Assembly: GCF_964036645.1 (NCBI RefSeq)
Contig: NZ_OZ038525.1
Coordinates: 186,001 to 250,000 of the forward strand
Reading direction: 5' to 3'
Length of the DNA: 64,000 nucleotides
Origin: Tenacibaculum sp. 190524A02b
Lineage (GTDB): Bacteria > Bacteroidota > Bacteroidia > Flavobacteriales > Flavobacteriaceae
Program-made: the position numbers and the translations under genes
The notes under the pieces: model-generated
Databases searched by the model: none
Told to the model about the DNA's origin: nothing
What the model saw: only the letters and a program-made list of their open reading frames with translations
Shown here: positions 17,766 to 24,512 of the stretch, piece after piece
How the letters are laid out: each line of letters begins with the position of its first letter
How positions within the stretch are numbered: the stretch's first letter is position 1

Positions 17766-19382
17766 TTATACTAGTAAATCTTTAGGTTTAAAAAGATTTA
17801 TAGAAACGGTAGCTAAATCAGAATTCGGAAATTTTCTAAATGTATTTTCATCAGAAGTTAAACCAATAGCTTCCATAGCTTTCATATATTCTTCTAGTTC
17901 AATAATATATTGATCCGAATATCCATGCGTTGCGTCGTAAGCAGTAGCGGCTGTTTTTCCTAAGTTTTTAGCAACCAAAGTAGGATTAGAAGTATGTAGT
18001 TCGATTAATAATAACCCAAACTGACCAATAAATGGCTTCCATTTATTAAAGTGTTGTTTCAAAGATTCAATAACTAAGTTATTATTTAAACGTTGTCCTC
18101 TGTATGCGTAAGCACCAGAAGAAGTTGTGGTTACTAAATTGTTTGTAGGAGCAGGTTCTTCCCAAATACGATTATGATCTAAAAAAGTACGAACATTGAG
18201 TAAATCAGAAAGGTTAATACCGTATTTAGTTTGTAAATCTTCTGATAAAGCTTTTGGATTTCCAATATCTCCCCAAATTACTTTAGCCCAAATGTCAGCT
18301 TGTACTAAGTTTTTACGGGTAATTTGTAAAGCAGCTTCATTATAATCTACTCCAATTAATAATAATGGATATTCTTCCAAAACCTTACCACGAGAAGTTT
18401 GGTTTTCTATGACATTAAATAAGTGTTTTAAAAAAGCACCATTACCACAACCAACATCTAAAATTCCTTTAGGTTGTTCGTGAATGGGTTTATTAAAAAG
18501 GTTGATAATAATTTCATCAATAACTCTAAAATAAGCGGCGTGTGCACCACCGCTTCCCCAAACATTCATTTCTCTATCAACATGAATTTCTTCATTACCA
18601 ATTCCTGAGGTTCTGAAAATATTAGGATCCCCAAATATAAGTTTGTCCAATTTTCTTAAAGTAGGAATATAAGAAACAGTAACACCGTACGCGCTAGCTC
18701 TTTTTGCAAAGAATAACCCTTTATCTGTAAATTCATATGAATTGTTTGTTTTGATAAACCAGCCTAAATCAGCTAAAATATCAAGTAAGCGACCAAAGTT
18801 TTCAGGGTCTTTATGAAACTCATCAGCTTGAAATTTTGTTTGCATAAAGTATTTATGAAACATTCCACTCATGCCTAGTAAAACAATAGTAGGAGCAACT
18901 ATAATCCCTTCAATATGAGTTTTTATTTGAGAAATGATTGGAGTATCACTTTCTTTAAGTTGAAAGTTGTTTTTAAAATTGTTGTATAATTTTTCTAGTG
19001 CATAAAAAGGTTCTTTTTCAAATTTTCTTGAGCTATATTTTTCAGAGAGTTTAAGTAAAGAAAAAGCATCTTTGTATAAATAAAAATAGTTAAAAACTGT
19101 TTTAGAAGTCTCATTAATTGAAAAAGTTACCGTATTGGTGTTGTTATCTACTTCTTGTTCTAACCATCCTTGTGAACACAAAGAACGTAATGCAACATTT
19201 AAGTATCCGTTGTTTGCTTTAAAGTGTGAGGAAAGTTTTGTTAAAGTAACTTTGCTGTTTTGTAAAAGGTATTCTGTAATACCTTTTTCATGAAGAACAG
19301 ATGCTGCTGGACATACCACAATACCATCTAAATGGCGAAATAGTTGACTTCTAAGGGTTGATTTTTCTTGTTTTGATAACAT
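17766..19382 (-). CDS. Class I SAM-dependent methyltransferase with duplicated N-terminal modules
   Basis: A 538-aa protein. The SAM-binding motif I ILDVGCGNG is near residue 308, followed by LIGVDYNEAALQIT and an RTFLDHNR segment typical of AprA-like/polyketide-associated methyltransferases. The N-terminal half has two similar winged-helix-like modules: HLDGIVVCPAASVLHEKGI (about residue 18) and HIEGIIVAPTIVLLGMSGM (about residue 157), which suggests internal duplication. No polyketide synthase or other biosynthetic gene is adjacent, so the acceptor is unknown. An S-methyltransferase or C-methyltransferase on a carrier-bound acyl chain is possible but unsupported here. Confidence 0.75.
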   Translation of the reverse strand: MLSKQEKSTLRSQLFRHLDGIVVCPAASVLHEKGITEYLLQNSKVTLTKLSSHFKANNGYLNVALRSLCSQGWLEQEVDNNTNTVTFSINETSKTVFNYFYLYKDAFSLLKLSEKYSSRKFEKEPFYALEKLYNNFKNNFQLKESDTPIISQIKTHIEGIIVAPTIVLLGMSGMFHKYFMQTKFQADEFHKDPENFGRLLDILADLGWFIKTNNSYEFTDKGLFFAKRASAYGVTVSYIPTLRKLDKLIFGDPNIFRTSGIGNEEIHVDREMNVWGSGGAHAAYFRVIDEIIINLFNKPIHEQPKGILDVGCGNGAFLKHLFNVIENQTSRGKVLEEYPLLLIGVDYNEAALQITRKNLVQADIWAKVIWGDIGNPKALSEDLQTKYGINLSDLLNVRTFLDHNRIWEEPAPTNNLVTTTSSGAYAYRGQRLNNNLVIESLKQHFNKWKPFIGQFGLLLIELHTSNPTLVAKNLGKTAATAYDATHGYSDQYIIELEEYMKAMEAIGLTSDENTFRKFPNSDLATVSINLFKPKDLLV

Positions 19383-19481
19383 AAAGGGCTATTTTTCTTT
19401 TTAAATATACTTATTTTGAGTGGATATAAAAAGGTATGACTTTAGTATAAGCGTGCCAAGTAATTTAACTAAAGAATAAAT

Positions 19482-20495
19482 TTACTCAATACCTAAATAA
19501 GGATTGTAGGTATAGTTTTTACTAAAGTTTTCTAATCCATTAAAATAGGCATCGATTAAATGAGCAGGATAATAAGCTATGCCTCCAGCCAGTAAACCTT
19601 GGCTATTGCCGTCATTTTTATCGTCCCAATTCCACGGAGCATTAGCTGTGCCGTTACCATATGATTTTTGAAAAGATTTAGTATTATTAAATAAATTATT
19701 GTTAAAGCGTTGATCCCACATACCTCCATTTTCAAAAATATTGATTAGTTTGTAATTAACATATCTGTCATATATATTGGAAGGATAATCACTATTACTT
19801 TTGCTAGGGTAATAAACAACATAATCACTACCTCCAGGTTTTTGATCAGAATAAGCTTTTATACCATGTCCTTTTGCTTCAGCAGAAGTTTTAAAACGTA
19901 TAATGCCATTATGGTTTTCTGTTGTTAAAATACCATCTATACTTTCACTACCGCTTGTTAACCCTGAATTATTGCTTTTGTAAGAATAAAAGTCAGAATG
20001 AAAAACAGTTATAATACCTAAAGTTTTGCCATAGTTAGAATTATCTTTTTTTACAACAGTAAGTATACCTTCTAAATCATTTTCATGCTCATCAAAGTAA
20101 TATAAAAAGAAAATATCGGTCCAGTCTCTAGGATGAAAAAATGCATAAATAATAAAATAATGGGTTGGTGTTTCAACTACAGAGTAATAACCAATAGCCT
20201 TTCCTTTTTTGGTTTTATCTGAAATATTATTCCAATTATTTTTTGCGTTTAAATCTCCATCAAAGTCGTAAGCTGTAATATAATCAGCTTTACCTTTCAA
20301 GCCATGAGAGCCTGTCCTATCCACATCTTGATAGTGTACTGGGGCGTGGTGATAAGCTAAGTCTAAATAGAAATTTTGATTTCTAGCTTGTTTTTCTTGT
20401 AAATCATTAATAGTACTATTGGAACCAAGTTCATTTTTAGTAATACAGTTGGTTAATAAAGTTAAAGCTATTAAATAGATTAATACTTTTTTCAT
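19482..20495 (-). CDS. Hypothetical lipoprotein with His/Asp-rich conserved core
   Basis: A 337-aa protein with a lipoprotein signal (LTLLTNC, Cys17). The core carries HHAPVHYQDVDRTG, ITAYDFDGDLNAKNNW, FFHPRDWTD, FDEHENDLEG and finally YYPAHLIDAYF. The conserved pattern of His, Asp and aromatic residues looks like a metal-dependent or carbohydrate-active fold, and similar proteins of unknown function are scattered in bacteria; a remote Vps62-like resemblance is possible. I do not assign a function. It is preceded by the long gene-free stretch with structured repeats. Confidence 0.6.
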   Translation of the reverse strand: MKKVLIYLIALTLLTNCITKNELGSNSTINDLQEKQARNQNFYLDLAYHHAPVHYQDVDRTGSHGLKGKADYITAYDFDGDLNAKNNWNNISDKTKKGKAIGYYSVVETPTHYFIIYAFFHPRDWTDIFFLYYFDEHENDLEGILTVVKKDNSNYGKTLGIITVFHSDFYSYKSNNSGLTSGSESIDGILTTENHNGIIRFKTSAEAKGHGIKAYSDQKPGGSDYVVYYPSKSNSDYPSNIYDRYVNYKLINIFENGGMWDQRFNNNLFNNTKSFQKSYGNGTANAPWNWDDKNDGNSQGLLAGGIAYYPAHLIDAYFNGLENFSKNYTYNPYLGIE

Positions 20496-20614
20496 ATTAT
20501 AAATTGTTTAGCTAGTTAAAAAATTACCTAAAGTAAAGTAGATTTCTAGATTTAAGGTTAGTGTAGTATTAATTTAGTATAAGAGAAAGGTAAAAGGATA
20601 GAGTTAAACTAAAT

Positions 20615-20772
20615 AGCCAGCTATAAGGCATGCGAGTTAATAGTGTTATAGAGATTAAATAACACACCTAAGCTGACTTTTAAGGGAAAAACAAATTAGT
20701 ATTGAGAATGTGTGAAACCCTTTCTAACATTTCTGTATAACATACTAATATATTAGATACGTGAATTTCCCT
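20615..20772. repeat. Structured multi-hairpin element, copy 1
   Basis: Within the 790-bp gene-free stretch 20496-21285. Hairpin 1: outer stem 20615-20622 with 20671-20678 (7 of 8 pairs) and inner stem 20643-20649 with 20659-20665 (7 bp). Linker CTGACTTTTAA. Hairpin 2 is nested: 20683-20689 with 20766-20772 (7 bp), 20695-20702 with 20742-20749 (8 bp) and 20706-20711 with 20727-20732 (6 bp with one wobble). The same architecture recurs 324 bp later with different bases. The strand is unknown because stems read both ways. It may be a structured RNA or a MITE-like mobile element; nothing known was matched. Confidence 0.6.
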
Positions 20773-20938
20773 ATGCGAAAAATAATCTCACTACAAATTT
20801 TATTCTTCGAAAGTAAATAACTAAAAATGTTTTTTTAAAGGTTAGTTTGTTTATAGAGTGGATGAGTTAATGTATGTTGAGTTTTACTTGATACACTAAA
20901 AAGAATCAAAAGTTAAATAAGAGTGTTTGAAAGTAATT

Positions 20939-21097
20939 GTCAACCAAAAGGTGTGTTTAACATTAGTTTATTATGGTATTTAGACACACCTTAGTTGACT
21001 TTTAAAAGGAAAGTGGTTAGCGTTGAAAATGTTGTCCCCCCTTAACATTAAACAACAAGCTAACTCTGTGTTGAAACATGAATAATGTATCTTTCCT
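20939..21097. repeat. Structured multi-hairpin element, copy 2
   Basis: Hairpin 1: stems 20939-20944 with 20994-20999 (6 bp) and 20948-20956 with 20984-20992 (9 bp), both perfect. Linker TTGACTTTTAA as in copy 1. Hairpin 2 is nested: 21007-21013 with 21091-21097 (7 bp), 21016-21021 with 21059-21064 (6 bp), 21022-21025 with 21053-21056, and 21028-21033 with 21044-21049 (6 bp) closing on a C6-containing loop. The stem positions match copy 1 while the paired bases have changed on both sides, which is what selection for structure looks like. It ends about 190 bp before the sensor-kinase gene. Confidence 0.6.
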
Positions 21098-21251
21098 CAA
21101 TCACTTTTGAAAAAAATGTTACATAAATCTTCGTCATGTTTTAGATACAAGTTGGTGAGTCAAATATATGATGTATTGGAGGTAATTTATGTTGTTAATT
21201 TATTTGCTAGTTGAATCAGTTTATGAATTAGCACTTCTATTTAATATATAA

Positions 21252-21267
21252 ATGCAATTTTTTGCAT
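21252..21267. promoter_or_regulatory. Perfect dyad ATGCAA-tttt-TTGCAT before the sensor kinase
   Basis: A 6-bp perfect inverted repeat with a 4-bp spacer, 18 bp upstream of the kinase ATG at 21286. The position suits a repressor or autoregulatory site, or a small leader hairpin. No known factor is matched. Confidence 0.4.
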
Positions 21268-21285
21268 AAATTTAGGTAATATAGT

Positions 21286-23160
21286 ATGTTGTTTGTGAGG
21301 TGTATATATATAAGATATAAGGTGTGTTTAGTCTGGTTATTAATGTTGGTGTCAACTACATTGATTTGGGCAAATAAAGAATTTCCATTACTAAAAAAAG
21401 ATTCTATGCTTAATGAAAAAATACTTATAGAAAAAAGTATTAAGCTGTATCAAAATATAAAGGAATATAGAGAAGAAGGGAATTGGGAAAAGGTTGGGGA
21501 AATCTATCAAAGTTTAAGTAATATTAGCAAAACTAAAAATGAAGTACAAAATGTTTTAAAGTATAATGATAGTGCTTTTTATTATTTTTTTAAAAATAAG
21601 GATACTTTAAACTCTATTGAATTAATTGTTGACAAAGCAAGGTTTTTAAGAAAGCATAAAATGTTTTCAGAGTCTATGGAGTCATTTTTAAGAGCAAAAG
21701 ATTTAGCTGAGTTATCCAAAAATAAGATAGCTAAGGTAAAGGTGTTAAATGAAATATCTTCTGTGTATTTAGCAATAAAAGATTATAAAAAAACAAGGAA
21801 AGTATTACTACAATTAATGTCTTTAACAAATGATTCAACCTTAAGTAAATCAAATCTTAGTTGTTATAATAGTTTATATAATAATTATGGAAATGTGTTA
21901 ATAAGGTTAAAAAAAACAGATTCGGCTATTTATTATTTAAATCATTCACTTGAATTAGCTAAGGATAAAGATTTAAGCCAGTGTCATATTCTGTCTACTT
22001 TATCAGAGGCCTATGTAGAAAAAAAAGAATATGATACAGCTTTACAGTATGCATTAGCGGCAAATAAAAATTATTTAAAAACTAAAATTTCATACAGACC
22101 TAATACTGAATTATTAATTTCTGAATGCTATCTTGGATTGGGAGATAAAGCTTCTGCTTATAAATATTTGAAGAAGGCCTATGAGGTAGCTTATATTAAT
22201 GGTTCCGTTTTTTACAGACTTAAAGTAGAGGAGCGTATGTCTAATTACTATAAAGGTATAAAGGATTATGAACAAGCTTTGTATCATAAAAATAGATATC
22301 ATAAACTTTTTTTAAAATCTTATAATAGTGAAAAGATAAATGAAGTATTACGAGTTGAATCTAAGAAGGAGTTATCGGAAAAAGAAAATGAGATTAATAA
22401 GTTATCAAAGAACAGAAAGAAAATAATTTTAATCTCATTAGCCAGTTTGGGAGTGTTAGCACTTTTATTCTATTTTCAAAAAATTAGAACAGAGAAACAT
22501 ATTGCAATTAGTCAAAGTAAAGAAGCTATAAGTAAATTGGAAGCATTACACTCTAAAATGAACCCTCATTTTTTATTCAATACAATTAGTAGTATACAGA
22601 ATAAAGTATTGAATTTAGAAAGGATTAAGGCGTATAATATGTTAGAAAGTTTTTCTGAGTTATTACGGATTATGTTGAGAAATTCAGATAACATTAATAT
22701 TAAACTATCAGAAGAACTTAACTTTCTTGAGTTGTACTTAAGTTTCTATAAGTTAAGACAAGGTGATAGGTTTGAATATATTTTAGACGTAGATACTAAG
22801 GCAATAGGTAGTAACCCATTAATTCCTAGTATGATGTTACAACCGCATATTGAAAATGCGATTATACATGCGTTTCCAAACAATTATGAAGGAACTAAAA
22901 AATTAATTGTTACGTTGAAAGAAGTTAATAAAGGTATTCATGTGAGTATTGCAGATAATGGAATTGGAAGAGAGGCATCTTTTAAAAATAAAAAGTATAA
23001 AAAAACATTATCAATTTCTACTAATAATTTAAAAAAACGGATTGAGCATTTGAGAAAGTTAGGATATAAAAAAGCGAATATTGAAATAAGAGACTTATAT
23101 AAAAGAGAAAAACCAATAGGTACTTCAGTAGAAGTGTATTTACCTTATGTGCTAATTTAA
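21286..23160 (+). CDS. TPR-containing LytS/YehU-type sensor histidine kinase
   Basis: A 624-aa membrane kinase. An N-terminal signal or anchor segment (LVWLLMLVSTTLIWA) is followed by about 300 residues of TPR-like helical repeats in the periplasm. One transmembrane helix lies at about 380-397, then a short coiled coil. The His_kinase domain has His428 in MNPHFLFNTISSIQNKV and the ATPase domain has the N box MLQPHIENAIIHAF (~515-530) and G box ADNGIGREA. This architecture pairs with LytTR regulators. It overlaps nothing and is followed after 13 bp by its regulator gene. The signal is unknown; TPR sensors in Bacteroidota often sense peptides or surface state. Confidence 0.9.
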   Translation: MLFVRCIYIRYKVCLVWLLMLVSTTLIWANKEFPLLKKDSMLNEKILIEKSIKLYQNIKEYREEGNWEKVGEIYQSLSNISKTKNEVQNVLKYNDSAFYYFFKNKDTLNSIELIVDKARFLRKHKMFSESMESFLRAKDLAELSKNKIAKVKVLNEISSVYLAIKDYKKTRKVLLQLMSLTNDSTLSKSNLSCYNSLYNNYGNVLIRLKKTDSAIYYLNHSLELAKDKDLSQCHILSTLSEAYVEKKEYDTALQYALAANKNYLKTKISYRPNTELLISECYLGLGDKASAYKYLKKAYEVAYINGSVFYRLKVEERMSNYYKGIKDYEQALYHKNRYHKLFLKSYNSEKINEVLRVESKKELSEKENEINKLSKNRKKIILISLASLGVLALLFYFQKIRTEKHIAISQSKEAISKLEALHSKMNPHFLFNTISSIQNKVLNLERIKAYNMLESFSELLRIMLRNSDNINIKLSEELNFLELYLSFYKLRQGDRFEYILDVDTKAIGSNPLIPSMMLQPHIENAIIHAFPNNYEGTKKLIVTLKEVNKGIHVSIADNGIGREASFKNKKYKKTLSISTNNLKKRIEHLRKLGYKKANIEIRDLYKREKPIGTSVEVYLPYVLI

Positions 23161-23173
23161 CTCATGAAAAATT

Positions 23174-23919
23174 ATGATATATACCGCAGTTTTAGTTGAT
23201 GATGAACAAGATAATATTGAAAATTTAGAAATGCTTTTAAATGAGTTTTGTTCCAATGTTTCTATACAGGGAACAGCTACAAGTTTTAATAATGCTAAAG
23301 AGTTAATAGTAAGTTCAGAGCCAGATATTTTGTTTTTAGATATACAGATGGGAAACAACAAGTATTTGAGCTTTTAGAAGAACTCGAAGTCATTACTTCA
23401 GAGATTATTTTCGTAACAGCTTATGAAGATTATGCTATTCAATCTTATGATTTTAATACGGCTGGTTATATTTTAAAACCTATAAATATAGGTAAGTTAC
23501 AGAAGTCAGTTGAAAAAGCAATAGCTAATATTCAAGTAAAAGTAGAAAAAGAAAAAAAACAAACTTCTTCACACTCTAGTTATTCTTTAGCTAGTAAAAT
23601 AGCATTTCCAGTTAAAAATGGTTTTAAATTAAAAAAAATACAAGATATTCAATATTTACAAGCAGAAGGGAGTTATACAAATGTGTTTTTTGTAGATAAA
23701 AAACAGCTGCTAGTGTCCAAGAACTTGGGATATTATGAAAGTAGATTAGAAGCTTACGGTTTTATTAGAATACATCCATCTGCTTTAATAAATTTTCAAT
23801 ATGTTATTGAACTTGATAGAACTGATGGAGGTTATATAGTTATGGAACAAGGAACACACTTACCTATTTCTAAAAGTAAACGCATGGAATTAGAAAAATT
23901 AATTAGACAAAATTGGTAA
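23174..23919 (+). CDS. LytTR response regulator in two frames, joined at a -1 slippery heptamer (or frameshift pseudogene)
   Basis: The first frame encodes 67 aa: a receiver start with Asp9-Asp10 and the phosphoacceptor Asp56 in LFLDIQMGN, then a stop at 23375-23377. The -1 frame is open to 23919 and carries the rest of the receiver (FVTAYEDYAIQ, YILKPIN with the conserved Lys) and a full LytTR DNA-binding domain (DIQYLQAEGSYTNV, FIRIHPSALINF). Joined by a -1 slip at 23350-23356 the product is 248 aa, the normal length. The upstream kinase is its evident partner. Either programmed frameshifting, a real 1-nt lesion or a base-call error explains the split. Confidence 0.8.
23350..23356 (+). other. 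Candidate -1 ribosomal frameshift heptamer G GGA AAC
   Basis: The zero-frame codons are ATG GGA AAC, so the heptamer is in the X_XXY_YYZ phase. After a -1 slip the next codons are CAA CAA GTA TTT GAG, exactly the frame that completes the regulator. A zero-frame stop follows seven codons later. A weak 6-bp hairpin with a 2-nt bulge (23368-23385) starts 11 nt downstream, somewhat further than usual. Confidence 0.5.
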
Positions 23920-24076
23920 TTTTATTTTTTTGGTTCACTAACAAGATTAAATTTTGTTAAAAAAATGTTAATCACCCGAAAAGGGTTACATACTATTTAT
24001 TGCTGATAAGTATTTTTCGACTGCGCTTTTATAAGGTTAAAAGTGTTTTTTAATAATTAATAAAAACTATAAACAG

Positions 24077-24274
24077 ATGAAATCGAATTTAGAAAATTTA
24101 CAGCAATTTGCTATTTCAAAAAAACAAGCTCAAAAAGTAAAAGGAGGTAATAAGGAAACATACGTGTGCTGGCACTCATCAAGTTCTGAAATTTCTTTCC
24201 ATAGCAGACATGAAGCAGCTCAATTAATTGAATTAGGAGTTACTTGTGCTTATTTTACTGATATTCCAAGTTAA
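24077..24274 (+). CDS. Double-glycine leader peptide (bacteriocin/natural-product type precursor)
   Basis: A 65-aa small protein. Residues 1-24 (LENLQQFAISKKQAQKVKGG) have the helical leader and Lys-Gly-Gly cleavage site read by C39-peptidase ABC exporters, as in the class of Bacteroidota GG-leader precursors. The core is about 41 aa with two cysteines (in YVCWHSSSS and GVTCAYF) able to form a disulfide. It follows a LytTR two-component pair and ends at its own terminator. No C39 exporter, LanM or other modifying enzyme is in the window, so processing must be supplied elsewhere. It could be a bacteriocin, a signal or a protease substrate. Confidence 0.7.
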   Translation: MKSNLENLQQFAISKKQAQKVKGGNKETYVCWHSSSSEISFHSRHEAAQLIELGVTCAYFTDIPS

Positions 24275-24394
24275 TACGATATGAAGTAATACTTTTAAGC
24301 TATAATTGTACAGCTAATATAGCTTAATTATTAAAACGATAATCGTTTATATTCAAACTAACTACTACTACAATACTAAGTTTGCAATGTAAGT

Positions 24395-24429
24395 AAGCCC
24401 TTTCTACTTTTTATTTGGTAGTTGGGCTT
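24395..24429 (+). terminator. Terminator of the GG-leader peptide gene
   Basis: Stem AAGCCC (24395-24400) with GGGCTT (24424-24429), followed by a run of T. The loop contains further weak pairing (CTAC/GTAG). Confidence 0.7.
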
Positions 24430-24442
24430 TTTTTATAAAAAA

Positions 24443-24472
24443 AGCAGCCTTATTAATTAAAATAAGACTGCT
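24443..24472 (-). terminator. Terminator of the first M43 metalloprotease gene
   Basis: AGCAG-CTTATT (24443-24454) pairs with AATAAG-CTGCT (24461-24472), with one opposed mismatch. Read on the minus strand it ends in a T7 tract. Confidence 0.75.
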
Positions 24473-24512
24473 CGAGAGAAAAACTTCGATAAGGGGTTAA
24501 CTTTATGAGAAA

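Noticed and set aside
20615..21097. Considered as integron attC sites or a known riboswitch
   Set aside because: No RYYYAAC/GTTRRRY core pair, no integrase and no conserved riboswitch motif. No reverse transcriptase is present for a retron.
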